From positions 1 through 18,522 of the forward strand of contig CAJUNB010000025.1 in assembly GCA_910587635.1 (NCBI GenBank): a stretch of DNA of 18,522 nt, read 5' to 3'. A program made the position numbers and the translations under genes. The notes beneath the pieces are model-generated. The model made no database searches, was not told the origin of the DNA, and worked only from the letters and a program-made list of their open reading frames with translations. Origin of the DNA: an uncultured Lachnospiraceae bacterium. Its GTDB lineage: Bacteria; Bacillota; Clostridia; Lachnospirales; Lachnospiraceae. Below, in pieces: positions 6,125 to 14,687 of this stretch (its first letter is position 1; every line of letters starts with the position of its first letter).

Positions 6125-7402
6125 TTAGTCTTTCTGATACTTCCAGAGCTTCAATACCGCCGAAAGCTCTTCCTCATTCCGGGCAGCCTCTTCGAAATCC
6201 TGTCCGCTCATCACAATGTCAATTGCCTGACGCATTGCCCTGGCACCGGCACCGGCTCCTCCAGGATGTCCCTGGACGGCTCCTCCTGCCGCCAGTACAA
6301 TATCCCGTCCCGCCTCACGAATATACTTTTCTACCATACCCGGATGCACACCGCCACCGATAGAAGGCATGGAAGGTTTTAAATCATAATAGGGAAGTAA
6401 AAGCTGCGCCAGTGTCTGCATATATTTCTGGTACAGAAGAGGATATCCACCATAAGGAGTGTTTACCATAACGATATCCGCCCCTGCCAGCCTTGCCAGT
6501 TTTCCGACTGCCAACGGAGAGGCCATACCATTCAGAGTCCCTTCATATACCATGCCAGAACCCGCCGCGTGTCCCAGTATAGGCAGCCTCGTATTCTCTG
6601 CCACAAGTTTCAGGATGCTGTATCCCACGGCTGCAAAATTCACCATGATACCATCTGCGCCCGCTTCCTCTACCCGCTTTACATTTTCCAGTATTTCCCC
6701 TGCACCGCTCGTTACATTGACAAAATATTTCACACAGTGTCCTGTCATTTCAAAGACGTTTTCCGCTGCCTTTTTATACTCTCTTACCCTTTCCTGGGGT
6801 CTACTGTATGTCGGATTTCCCAGAAGCTCATCGTCTTTAATAAAATCTACGCCTCCCAAAGCTACTTCATGGAAAATCTTCGCCCCCTCTGACGGAGACA
6901 GTCCCGTACAGGGCTTTATCATATTCAGTAAAAGCGGCCTGTCTGCAACGCCCGAAAACTCTCTTATTCCATCTGAGCCATATCTCGGCCCATGAAACTT
7001 CTTTACAAATTCCTCCGGGAACTCTATATCCAACAGTTTCACCTGTGCCGATGTGGAAGCATCATTTCCCAATAGAGATGTAATCAGCAAAGGCAGGTCA
7101 TTTCCAAAATTGACAGCCGGATAGGCAATCTGTATGATATATTCTCTTGTTTCCGTAGTAATCTGTGTTGCCAGATCAAGAGAAGGAACGTCAAAGATAT
7201 TGACTACCTTACCCATATATTTTTCCCGGATTTCCTCTGTAATACCCGGAATCGGAACCCAGGTGCCTATCGTCTGTCCGATTGCCAGCGTGGATGCCTT
7301 TTTCAGTACATCTACCTCTTTCGGCAATTGTATATAATAAGATGCCAGAACATAATTCTGTCCATGAATCATTTCCGGCAACGTATATAGTATCGAATCC
7401 AT
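6125..7402 (-). CDS. RuBisCO-like protein (form IV, RLP)
   Basis: This is a RuBisCO large-subunit homologue of 425 residues, comprising an N-terminal alpha/beta domain and a C-terminal TIM barrel. Numbering is from the upstream ATG at 7435. Lys174 in IKPCTGLSP aligns with the RuBisCO proton-shuttling lysine (spinach Lys175), but the next conserved lysine is Cys176. The metal-site motif GGVDFIKDDE is intact (carbamylatable Lys200, Asp202, Glu203). The C-terminal phosphate-binding glycine run GHPGGAGAGARA is present (389-400). I find no equivalent of the loop-6 lysine needed for carboxylation, so CO2 fixation is very unlikely. Known RLPs act as enolases, isomerases or decarboxylases in methionine salvage and acid-sugar (apiose-type) catabolism. 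The start at 7402 is chosen for its AAGGAGG site. It is the last gene of the sugar operon, which supports a catabolic rather than a sulfur-salvage role. Confidence 0.9.
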   Translation of the reverse strand: MDSILYTLPEMIHGQNYVLASYYIQLPKEVDVLKKASTLAIGQTIGTWVPIPGITEEIREKYMGKVVNIFDVPSLDLATQITTETREYIIQIAYPAVNFGNDLPLLITSLLGNDASTSAQVKLLDIEFPEEFVKKFHGPRYGSDGIREFSGVADRPLLLNMIKPCTGLSPSEGAKIFHEVALGGVDFIKDDELLGNPTYSRPQERVREYKKAAENVFEMTGHCVKYFVNVTSGAGEILENVKRVEEAGADGIMVNFAAVGYSILKLVAENTRLPILGHAAGSGMVYEGTLNGMASPLAVGKLARLAGADIVMVNTPYGGYPLLYQKYMQTLAQLLLPYYDLKPSMPSIGGGVHPGMVEKYIREAGRDIVLAAGGAVQGHPGGAGAGARAMRQAIDIVMSGQDFEEAARNEEELSAVLKLWKYQKD

Positions 7403-7467
7403 ATATCCTCCTTGTACATATGCAAAAATTCTCATAGCCAGAAGTTCTATATGAAATCTATATGCTC

Positions 7468-8193
7468 TTATCTGTTTTCGTGAAAGTAAGCGTCAGAATT
7501 ATACGGTATATGATCTGCGCGCTTTTTCAGATTCTGTTCCAGCAGACGATACAGCAGTTCACTGTCATGCTTTTCCAGAGCCTGCAAATAACTGCCATGC
7601 TCCGCCACCATATTAGCCCTCGACTCTTTACTGTCCAACAGTTTCTGTCCGTAGATCAGTTTGAAAAAACTGAGATTATCCCACAGAGACTCTATCATAC
7701 TACACACCCGGTCCAGCTGACTGGCTTTATAAATAGAAAAATGAAACAGTCTGTTCTGCAAATACACATCTATAGCGTCCAGTTCATCCTGGCCGACAAT
7801 GTGCTTGTAATTTTCATGAATCTGGTGGAGACTGCCGATTTCTTCTTCCGTAATCTTTTCACAGGCATATCTTCCCGCCACCGGTTCCAAAGCAGTCCTG
7901 GCAATGTAGATCTGCCGGACATCCGCCTTTGTCAGGGTCACAAGTCTCGTCCCCGCATAGGGAATCGATTCCGCCAACCCTTTTTTCTCCAAATTGCTCA
8001 GAGCCTCCCGGATAGGCATCCGGCTCACTCCCAACTGGTTTGCCAACTCTTCTGTATTCAGTTTCGCTCCCATCAGAAGCTTTCCGCTCATGATCCATTC
8101 CATTAACTTATCCAGAACAAGATCCGGAAGCCTGTTATGCTGAAGCGTCTCTCTATTCATATCATTCATCGTAATACGCACATTAGATCTCAT
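7468..8193 (-). CDS. GntR-family transcriptional regulator, FCD (FadR-type) domain
   Basis: This is the probable substrate-responsive regulator of the operon. Residues about 20-85 are a GntR winged helix, with recognition segment LGVSRMPIREALSNLEKKGL. Residues about 95-225 form an all-helical FCD ligand domain with conserved histidines in LFHFSIYKAS and VAEHGSYLQALEKHD, which usually bind a metal and a carboxylate or sugar-acid effector. At 241 residues it has typical length. It sits 16 nt after the class II aldolase gene and before the RLP gene, so it is co-transcribed with its targets (autoregulation likely). A candidate operator (16106-16128) lies just past the operon promoter. The start is not well fixed: AGGTGATG lies about 14 nt before this ATG, and Met9 and Met12 are alternatives. 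Confidence 0.92.
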   Translation of the reverse strand: MRSNVRITMNDMNRETLQHNRLPDLVLDKLMEWIMSGKLLMGAKLNTEELANQLGVSRMPIREALSNLEKKGLAESIPYAGTRLVTLTKADVRQIYIARTALEPVAGRYACEKITEEEIGSLHQIHENYKHIVGQDELDAIDVYLQNRLFHFSIYKASQLDRVCSMIESLWDNLSFFKLIYGQKLLDSKESRANMVAEHGSYLQALEKHDSELLYRLLEQNLKKRADHIPYNSDAYFHENR

Positions 8194-8209
8194 ATAGCTT
8201 TCGCATCAC

Positions 8210-8815
8210 CTATAAGCCAAGCTTTGAAACGGCTGCTTTCAGAATTGCTGCCTGTGCTGTCTCCTCAATCAGTTCGGCTGTATGCTCTGCATTCACTGCA
8301 TCTTTTCCTACCGCCACCAATCCGTGATCTACAAGCAAAAATGCCGGCAAATCCGGGTTCTCACGATATATCTCTTCAACCAGTGAAAAATATTCCGGTT
8401 TCACCATTGCTGCAGGAACATTCAGAGTTGGAATATCCGCACAGATCTTCAATTTTGAATGCCACGTTGTTCTTGGAAGGGACTTCTCTGTAGATGCCCA
8501 TGCAATTGAATAGGGGGAATGTGTATGTACGACTGCATTCACATCCGGACAAATCCTGTATAGCAAACCATGTAATAACGCTTCTCTTGTAGGTTTTCCC
8601 TCTCCTTCTACTAGATTTCCATCGAAATCTGTGATTACAAACTTATCGGGTGTACAATCAGCAAAGGATCCGCCACTTGCCTTTACGATCATCAGATCTT
8701 TTCCCGGCACTCTTGCACTTACATTTCCTCCGCTTCCTGTCTGTATACCCCTAGTATAAGCTCTTTTCGCTGCAATGACAAGTTCCTCTGCTATTATTTT
8801 AACATCTTCTGTCAA
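8210..8815 (-). CDS. Class II aldolase/adducin-family protein (FucA/AraD-like)
   Basis: This is a zinc-dependent aldolase or epimerase of the fuculose-phosphate aldolase/ribulose-phosphate 4-epimerase family. Numbering is from an upstream in-frame TTG at 8824. The substrate loop is TGSGGNVSAR (29-38). The acid/base Glu81 is in KPTREALLH. Zinc ligands His100 and His102 are in VVHTHSP and His167 in DHGLVAVG. About 201 residues is normal. No ATG start is available. AAGGAG at 8830-8825 directly abuts the TTG at 8824 but sits 9 nt before a second TTG at 8815, so I prefer 8815. It lies 20 nt after the UPF0261 gene and 16 nt before the regulator. It probably cleaves a phosphorylated sugar or sugar acid of the operon's pathway to a triose phosphate plus an aldehyde, but the substrate is unknown. 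Confidence 0.9.
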   Translation of the reverse strand: MTEDVKIIAEELVIAAKRAYTRGIQTGSGGNVSARVPGKDLMIVKASGGSFADCTPDKFVITDFDGNLVEGEGKPTREALLHGLLYRICPDVNAVVHTHSPYSIAWASTEKSLPRTTWHSKLKICADIPTLNVPAAMVKPEYFSLVEEIYRENPDLPAFLLVDHGLVAVGKDAVNAEHTAELIEETAQAAILKAAVSKLGL

Positions 8816-8835
8816 CTTTTCCAACTCCTTCCAGT

Positions 8836-10104
8836 TTACCCATTATCCGGTTTCCCATACTGTATCTCATCTCCGATAACGCCCCGCTCCCGCAGTTCGT
8901 CAATCATACAATGAGCCGCACAGATACCCCATTCTTCAGTATCCAGATTACCGGGAATCGTAATAATCTCCACATTTTTATTTTTGATTGCCTTAAGCTG
9001 CCGTATGATGATATCATCCACTTCCTTATAATACAGCTCCTCGCCTTTTCTCGTATTGTGCCGCATCCCGTCTGTGGGAATCAGCAGCTTCACAGGATAA
9101 TCGATTTTCTCAAGACGCTCTGTAAAACGTGCTGTAGTAAGCTCTGCTTCATCGGGAAGAAGTTTGATATGAGCCATTGACGCATTGTGCATCATATAGA
9201 CTCTCTCTTCCATCCGTGGTGGAAACTCTCCTACCGCAAAATCGATAAAATCCAGTCCTCCGCAGCTAACCACAAGAGGCACTTTTTTGGATACCCCTTT
9301 GATAAGCCGATATTTCTCGCCCTCCCCATAGGAGAACCCACTCCCAAAGTATCCCTCTGTAATCTCGTGGGTAGTCAGATCCAGTATGCCATCGATTAAT
9401 CCATCTGCTGCCATCTGCTCCATAATCGCTCCACCCACACCGGTAGAATGAAATCCGATTACCTCCACACCAAGCCGTTCCAGTTCATCTACCGCCGCAC
9501 ATGCTCCTGTATTGGTAATACCCATCAGTGTGATGCCAACTACCGGTTTCCTTCCTTTTTTCAGAATTGCTCCTGCCGTCTTTACCATACCGATGCAGCA
9601 GGCACAGGCATTGGCCATGATCTGACGTGTCACCAGATTCAATCCGGTAAAATCACAGATCGATGGTATCGTAACGATATCTTTATCTCCCACAACAAGA
9701 TCAAATGTCTTCTTCCCGGAAGCTACTGTCGTTGCCATTACCTTCGGAAAACCGATAGGCAGCCTTTTCATAGCATTGGTAGCCATCACTGTATTTTGCA
9801 GTCCTCCGGCGGATAAAATACCATCAATTTTACCTTCTCTGTATATTTTCTCCACATAGTCAGCTGCCGCTTCCATCATAAAGGCGATCTTCTCCCCTTT
9901 CGATTTCGGCTCCAGCTCTGACCATTTCGTTCCCGCCGCTTCTACGACTTCCTCTCGGGACACATTATAACCATAGGAAGGACTCGGCCCGGTGGCAACA
10001 TCGATCACAAGTACCTCTATTCCCTCTGCTTCTATCAGATCCCGCATATACGCCACTTCTCTGTGCTTTGTATCACAGCTTCCAATAATAGCTATTCTCT
10101 TCAT
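8836..10104 (-). CDS. Tm-1-like ATP-binding (UPF0261) protein
   Basis: This 422-residue protein is of the UPF0261 family, the bacterial relatives of the N-terminal ATP-binding half of the tomato antiviral protein Tm-1. The opening segment IAIIGSCDTKHRE (4-16) is the family's first glycine loop. SAGGLQNTVMATNAMKRLP (98-116) and the following GFPKVMATTVASG form the second. IPSICDFTGLN and GFHSTGVGGAIME continue the two-domain Rossmann-like fold. In the members I recall, the second loop reads GGSGGT, so GGLQNT here (100-105) is divergent. The biochemical role of bacterial members is not established. In this operon, which has no sugar kinase, a phosphotransferase or other ATP-using role on the imported compound is possible (inference). 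AAAGGAG lies about 12 nt before the ATG. Confidence 0.88.
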   Translation of the reverse strand: MKRIAIIGSCDTKHREVAYMRDLIEAEGIEVLVIDVATGPSPSYGYNVSREEVVEAAGTKWSELEPKSKGEKIAFMMEAAADYVEKIYREGKIDGILSAGGLQNTVMATNAMKRLPIGFPKVMATTVASGKKTFDLVVGDKDIVTIPSICDFTGLNLVTRQIMANACACCIGMVKTAGAILKKGRKPVVGITLMGITNTGACAAVDELERLGVEVIGFHSTGVGGAIMEQMAADGLIDGILDLTTHEITEGYFGSGFSYGEGEKYRLIKGVSKKVPLVVSCGGLDFIDFAVGEFPPRMEERVYMMHNASMAHIKLLPDEAELTTARFTERLEKIDYPVKLLIPTDGMRHNTRKGEELYYKEVDDIIIRQLKAIKNKNVEIITIPGNLDTEEWGICAAHCMIDELRERGVIGDEIQYGKPDNG

Positions 10105-10138
10105 CCTCTGCCGCTTCTCCTTTGATTACAGAGATTAC

Positions 10139-10164
10139 GAAGGCTCTCCTTGCGGAAAGCCTTC
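10139..10164 (-). other. Intercistronic hairpin between MBL-hydrolase and UPF0261 genes
   Basis: On the minus strand, an 11-bp stem (GAAGGCTTTCC / GGAGAGCCTTC, one G-U pair) is closed by a GCAA (GNRA) tetraloop. It starts 11 nt after the upstream stop. No U-tract follows, so it is more likely an mRNA processing or stability element than a terminator. Confidence 0.65.
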
Positions 10165-10175
10165 CCAATCAATCA

Positions 10176-11174
10176 TTAAGCAAAATATTTCGTCTCTGCC
10201 TTCTTCGCTGCTTTTTTTGCATCTTTGTCGATAATCGCGGTTCTGTACTCCTCATATACAAAATCTGTATCCTTTGTACCGATGACCGGAATCTTATTGT
10301 CATGAGTATCTTCATATTTTTCAACAGCCGCTGATAACATAATATCATGAGAAAGTAAAAGATGCTTATGAGGATCCACACCAGCTTCCTGGCACCGACG
10401 CACATGATCACGAATTGTCTCCCATGCCGCTACGATATCTACATAACGTCCCGGAGGGCAGATATCATAGTGAAGCTCATCCTGCATTGCCTGAGGTGCA
10501 TCGATATTGCCCATGACAAACACAGAATCTCCCACGCAGAAATACGGTCCGTCTTCTGTCTGAACAGCAACTGACATATGGCCAGGGCAATGTCCTGTAG
10601 ACTCATATACACTGACTCCAGGTGCGATTTCCACTTCCCCTTTTACCGTTTCAAAGCGCTCTTTTACTCCCGGCTGATCGTAAGGTGCGATAAATTCATC
10701 ACCGCACGTAACGTCTCCATCCTTTGCAATAATCGGTCTGCAATAAGATTTATAATGAAGCGGAATCGGGTTGTGTGCATAATTCCATTCAATCTCATTG
10801 CAGATAAAACGTGCCTTTGTAAATTTCTCAAGATAGAATACATGATCCCAATGAAGATGTGTAAACAATACAATATCCACATCGGAAGGCTTGTAACCTA
10901 CCTGTGCCAGACGGGACTCGATGTCATCAATTCCCGGTCTCTGCAGAGACGGACCATGATGATATTTGTCAGCATGCTCTGTCCAGGACATACCTGTGTC
11001 TACCAGTATCAACTGCTCGCCGCCTTCTATCAGAAATGTGAAGTCCGGCAGCTGATCCGAATCATTTGTAATACCTATCTTTTCAACATATTTTTTGCAG
11101 GAAAAATGATACCAATACTCCAGCGGTTTCGTTGGTATGTAACCGGAATTAAGTGGTCTGATTTTCAATGCCAT
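10176..11174 (-). CDS. Metallo-beta-lactamase-fold hydrolase, lactonase-like
   Basis: This is a 332-residue MBL-fold metal hydrolase resembling the N-acyl-homoserine-lactonase (AiiA/AttM) branch. Numbering is from the ATG at 11174. The core ligand motif HLHWDH is at 106-111, with His199 in TGHCPGH, Asp216 in CVGDSVF and His276 in LLSHD, so a two-metal site looks complete. The early LILVDTGMS strand is typical. It is larger than AiiA (about 250), with extra sequence at the N-terminus (1-45) and C-terminus (285-332), the latter Lys/Ala-rich. The start is fixed by GAGAGGAG before the ATG; an upstream TTG at 11201 has no site. Because it sits behind a sugar transporter, hydrolysis of a sugar lactone or related ester is more plausible than quorum quenching, but the substrate is not known. 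Confidence 0.88.
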   Translation of the reverse strand: MALKIRPLNSGYIPTKPLEYWYHFSCKKYVEKIGITNDSDQLPDFTFLIEGGEQLILVDTGMSWTEHADKYHHGPSLQRPGIDDIESRLAQVGYKPSDVDIVLFTHLHWDHVFYLEKFTKARFICNEIEWNYAHNPIPLHYKSYCRPIIAKDGDVTCGDEFIAPYDQPGVKERFETVKGEVEIAPGVSVYESTGHCPGHMSVAVQTEDGPYFCVGDSVFVMGNIDAPQAMQDELHYDICPPGRYVDIVAAWETIRDHVRRCQEAGVDPHKHLLLSHDIMLSAAVEKYEDTHDNKIPVIGTKDTDFVYEEYRTAIIDKDAKKAAKKAETKYFA

Positions 11175-11218
11175 AATAAATTCTCCTCTCTTTTTTCTCA
11201 ATGCATTATTTTTTTATC

Positions 11219-11240
11219 TTAAAATTGTGTCCAATTTTAA
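11219..11240 (-). other. AT-rich hairpin between transporter and enzyme genes
   Basis: This is a perfect 9-bp stem TTAAAATTG / CAATTTTAA with a 4-nt loop in the 83-nt gap between the second permease and the MBL hydrolase. On the minus strand it is followed by GATAAAAAAA rather than T residues, so it does not look like a terminator in the direction of transcription. Confidence 0.5.
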
Positions 11241-11257
11241 TTCATATGTTTGTATCT

Positions 11258-12217
11258 CTATGCTGCGTTTCTTTCCTGCCGTCTCTTTGTATAAGTATCA
11301 AACAATACCATCGCAATGATGACAACACCTACTACGAGTCCCTGGGCGAAGGAAGAGATTCCCTGCAAGTTCATAACATTGACGATAACCGTCAATATCA
11401 AGGAACCGATGACCGTACCGAGGACACCGCCCACACCTCCCAGCATGGATGTGCCGCCGATTACAACTGCCGCCACTGTCTGCAGCCCATAGCTGTCACC
11501 CATAGCAGCATCCGCAGCGTTCAGGCGGGCAGTAATAAGCATCCCTGCAAGTCCCGCACACATACTGCACATCATAAATGCCGATACCATAATCTTTTTT
11601 ACCGGAATCGCTGCGTATTTTGCAGCCGTCGGATTGGAACCGTAAGAATAAATCTGTCTTCCGTAAGTAGTCCTCTGCAGAAGTACATAAATGATTACCA
11701 CAACTATGGCTGCAATAATAATCAGGTTGGGAATGGGACCCAGATACCCTACGCCGATCTGGGTAAATCCTTCCGGGAGGTCATAAATAACGGCGCCCTG
11801 CATGACGATTACGGCCAGGCCGCTCATGACCCAGTTTGTCCCATACGTGGCAATAAAGCTTGGCAGAATGCCTGCCAAAAGACCGTTGATACAGCCCACT
11901 ACCATACCGATCAAAATACCGATCAGAGCGGCAACCGGAATGGATATCCCTGCTTTTAAAAGCTGTGCACAGATACATCCAATAAATCCAGCCGTTGCGC
12001 CTACCGACAAATCCATACCGCCGGTCAGTAAAACTGCTGTCAGTCCTGCGCTCAACACTAAAAGTACACTGGCCTGCCGAAATATTGTGATCAGATTGTT
12101 CCATGTTCTGAAATTAGGAGCTATGATCGCTGATATGATAACTAAGATAATCAAGCCGACCAGACTGTAAAATACTTTTGAACTTTTGATTTCTTCAAAT
12201 ATTTTCTTTACACTCAT
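11258..12217 (-). CDS. Ribose-type sugar ABC transporter permease (second copy)
   Basis: This is an integral membrane permease of the RbsC/XylH/AraH family (BPD_transp_2), about 319 residues with roughly nine to ten transmembrane helices. Visible family signatures are LTGGMDLSVGAT near residue 66-77, the cytoplasmic GSNPTAAKYAAIPV coupling segment and VIGGTSMLGGVGG near the C-terminus, which contacts the ATPase. The ATG at 12217 is preferred because TAGGAGG lies 8 nt before it; a GTG at 12223 lies too close to that site. It follows the first permease by 12 nt. Two different permeases suggest a heterodimeric membrane channel. Confidence 0.93.
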   Translation of the reverse strand: MSVKKIFEEIKSSKVFYSLVGLIILVIISAIIAPNFRTWNNLITIFRQASVLLVLSAGLTAVLLTGGMDLSVGATAGFIGCICAQLLKAGISIPVAALIGILIGMVVGCINGLLAGILPSFIATYGTNWVMSGLAVIVMQGAVIYDLPEGFTQIGVGYLGPIPNLIIIAAIVVVIIYVLLQRTTYGRQIYSYGSNPTAAKYAAIPVKKIMVSAFMMCSMCAGLAGMLITARLNAADAAMGDSYGLQTVAAVVIGGTSMLGGVGGVLGTVIGSLILTVIVNVMNLQGISSFAQGLVVGVVIIAMVLFDTYTKRRQERNAA

Positions 12218-12229
12218 GTCCACATCCTC

Positions 12230-13180
12230 CTATTTCTCTGAACGAATACGGACAACCGCATCGATAATAATAGCTGCCAATATGATAGAACCGATAATCG
12301 CGTTCTGATAAATGGACTGTACGCCCACGACGTTCAAACCGTTTTTAATAATCTGAATGAGAAGTACCCCGAAGATCGTTCCAGTAACGCCGCCTTTTCC
12401 TTCCCGCAGAGAAGTCCCGCCCAGAAGGGTGGCCGCAACTGCCTGGAACTCCCATCCTGTCGCTACGGTAGGCTGCCCGGATTCCACACGGCAGAGTGCG
12501 ATAACGCCGGCAATTCCGGCAATCATTCCGGCAAAAGCAAATGTCTTTATCATACAAGTCACAGGATTGATACCGGCAAGGGTCAACGCCTCTTTATTGC
12601 CTCCCAACCCGTGAATATTCGTTCCGAACTTCGTCTTTCTTAAAACAACCCATACGACGATAAACACAAGTACCGCTACCCATACCATGATAGGCAGGAA
12701 CAAAATTGTCGTCTCCGTCACCGTCCGATAGACAATGCTGTCAAAATAGATGGACGAACCCGCCGTAAGTAAAAGGGAAATACTGTTGACAATATTCTGC
12801 ATTCCATAGGTAGCGATAAAAGGAGGGATATTCCCCTTTGCTACGATCAGACCGTTCACCGCGCCGATCAATGTGGCGCAGAGTACGGAAATGATCATGG
12901 CCAGGCCAAGCGGTATCCCCCGCTGGGCAAGAAAAACCGTAAATACCGTCACAAAGCTCACCTGGGCGCCGAGAGAAAGATCCGTTCCCTGAGTCAGTAC
13001 AATACAGGTCTGTCCAAACGCCACAATCATAAGGGGCGTCGCCTGAATGAGTACATTCCTAAAATTGGAAAAGGAAAGATAATGGGGGTCCATAAAGCTG
13101 AATACGATGATGATCATAACCAGCATATAGGCAACCGGAGGAATTTTCTTGACCCTTTGTTTCATATCAACCTTCTGCAT
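12230..13180 (-). CDS. Ribose-type sugar ABC transporter permease (first copy)
   Basis: This is an RbsC-family permease, about 316 residues, paralogous to the next gene but clearly diverged. LTQGTDLSLGAQ matches the conserved LTGGIDLSVG-type motif, GGNKEALTLAGINP is the EAA-like coupling loop and LLGGTSLREGKGG is the C-terminal signature. Several long hydrophobic segments are obvious, starting with YMLVMIIIVFSFM near the N-terminus. The start at 13180 is supported by AGGAGGTG 6 nt upstream, inside the end of the ATPase gene (14-nt overlap), implying translational coupling. Confidence 0.93.
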   Translation of the reverse strand: MQKVDMKQRVKKIPPVAYMLVMIIIVFSFMDPHYLSFSNFRNVLIQATPLMIVAFGQTCIVLTQGTDLSLGAQVSFVTVFTVFLAQRGIPLGLAMIISVLCATLIGAVNGLIVAKGNIPPFIATYGMQNIVNSISLLLTAGSSIYFDSIVYRTVTETTILFLPIMVWVAVLVFIVVWVVLRKTKFGTNIHGLGGNKEALTLAGINPVTCMIKTFAFAGMIAGIAGVIALCRVESGQPTVATGWEFQAVAATLLGGTSLREGKGGVTGTIFGVLLIQIIKNGLNVVGVQSIYQNAIIGSIILAAIIIDAVVRIRSEK

Positions 13181-14687
13181 CTTTTGCACCTCCTGTTCCA
13201 AGCATCATCCGTGCACCGATCGCTTCCGAATCAAATTCATTTCTGTGCACTTCACCCACCATTCTGCCTTCGTGCATAATATAAATCCTGTCGCTCATAC
13301 CGATTACTTCCGGGAGTTCTGAGGAAATCATAATAATCGCTTTCCCTTCGGAAGCAAGTCTGTTCATCAGTCCATAGATTTCCATCTTTGCCCCTACGTC
13401 GATTCCTCTGGTGGGTTCGTCAAAAATCAAAATATCAGGATCAAAACTCAGCCACTTTGCCAGGACCACTTTCTGCTGATTCCCTCCTGACAAATATTTA
13501 CAGGCTTTATTCACGCTTGTCGTTGCAATACGCAACTGATTTTTATAATCAAGAGCAACTTCTCTTATTTTCTTATAGGAAAGGAAAAATTTGGGGAAAA
13601 TTTTCTTTAGGCTCACAGCCACCGTATTCAATGCGATGGACTCGTCCAGTGCCAACCCCTGTTTCTTACGGTCTTCGCTGACAAGGCCAATCCCCAGTTT
13701 TGTAGCTTGTATCGGAGATTTGATGGAAACCGCTTTCCCATTAATATAGACCTGGCCCGATTTGATCGGCTGGATACCATACAATAATTCCGCCGTCTCC
13801 GTACGGCCCGCCCCTACCAAACCTGCGATACCTATAATCTCGCCCTTTTCCACCGTCAAATTTACATTTTGGACTCTTCCATGATAATCGCAGAGATTTT
13901 CTGCTTTCAGTGCCACACCGCTATGCTTATTTTCTGTACGCACATATACCTGCGACACATCCCGGCCAACCATCATATTGACCAGTTCTTCATTGGTACA
14001 GTCATTGATCCCTACTGTTTTAATTTTTACACCGTCCCGCAGAATCGTAATCCTGTCTCCTATCAGCGGAAACTCCTGCATTCTGTGTGATACATAAATA
14101 ATACCGATACCTTCCGCTTTCAGTCTGTGAATCTGCGCAAAAAGAGAATCTACCTCTCTCTCTGACAAGGTAGCCGTAGGCTCATCAAACACCATAATCC
14201 TCGGTTTGAAAGACAACGCCTTGGCAATCTCTACCATCTGCTGCTCTGCCACGCTCAAATTCTTCACATAACTCTTCACATCTATATATTCACAATTTAA
14301 AGACTGCAATAGCGCCTGGGCTTCCGCCTCCATTCTCTTATGGTCTAACAGTCCCAGCTTCGTCTTATATTCCCGATTCAAAAAAATATTTTGTGCAACA
14401 CTGATATAGGGAACCAGGGTAAATTCCTGATATACTGCAACAATTCCCTTTTCCAACGCATCCTTTGTTCCATTGAACTTTACGACTTTTCCGTCCAGTG
14501 TAATTTCGCCTTCTTCGGCTTTATATGCTCCCAGCATTACTTTTGCAAGCGTACTTTTCCCGGCTCCGTTTTCTCCTACTAAGATATGGACTTCTCCCTC
14601 CCGGAGATCAAAATCTACATTATCCAGCGCCTTCATGCCCGGGAAAATTTTTGTAATATGGGATGCCGTTAAAATTGTTTTCCCCAT
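13167..14687 (-). CDS. Sugar ABC transporter ATP-binding protein (RbsA/MglA-type)
   Basis: This is a double-domain ATPase that energises uptake of a monosaccharide-type substrate, 506 residues as usual for this family. The first nucleotide-binding domain has Walker A GENGAGKS (38-45), signature LSVAEQQ (144-150), Walker B IMVFDEP (164-170) and H-loop His201. The second has a degenerate Walker A GLVGAGRT (289-296), signature LSGGNQQ (399-405) and Walker B ILIFDEP (419-425). The asymmetric C-terminal Walker A is typical for RbsA-like proteins. GGGAGGT sits just before the ATG. It follows the binding-protein gene by 198 nt, which holds a hairpin, and overlaps the permease start. Confidence 0.95.
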   Translation of the reverse strand: MGKTILTASHITKIFPGMKALDNVDFDLREGEVHILVGENGAGKSTLAKVMLGAYKAEEGEITLDGKVVKFNGTKDALEKGIVAVYQEFTLVPYISVAQNIFLNREYKTKLGLLDHKRMEAEAQALLQSLNCEYIDVKSYVKNLSVAEQQMVEIAKALSFKPRIMVFDEPTATLSEREVDSLFAQIHRLKAEGIGIIYVSHRMQEFPLIGDRITILRDGVKIKTVGINDCTNEELVNMMVGRDVSQVYVRTENKHSGVALKAENLCDYHGRVQNVNLTVEKGEIIGIAGLVGAGRTETAELLYGIQPIKSGQVYINGKAVSIKSPIQATKLGIGLVSEDRKKQGLALDESIALNTVAVSLKKIFPKFFLSYKKIREVALDYKNQLRIATTSVNKACKYLSGGNQQKVVLAKWLSFDPDILIFDEPTRGIDVGAKMEIYGLMNRLASEGKAIIMISSELPEVIGMSDRIYIMHEGRMVGEVHRNEFDSEAIGARMMLGTGGAKDAEG

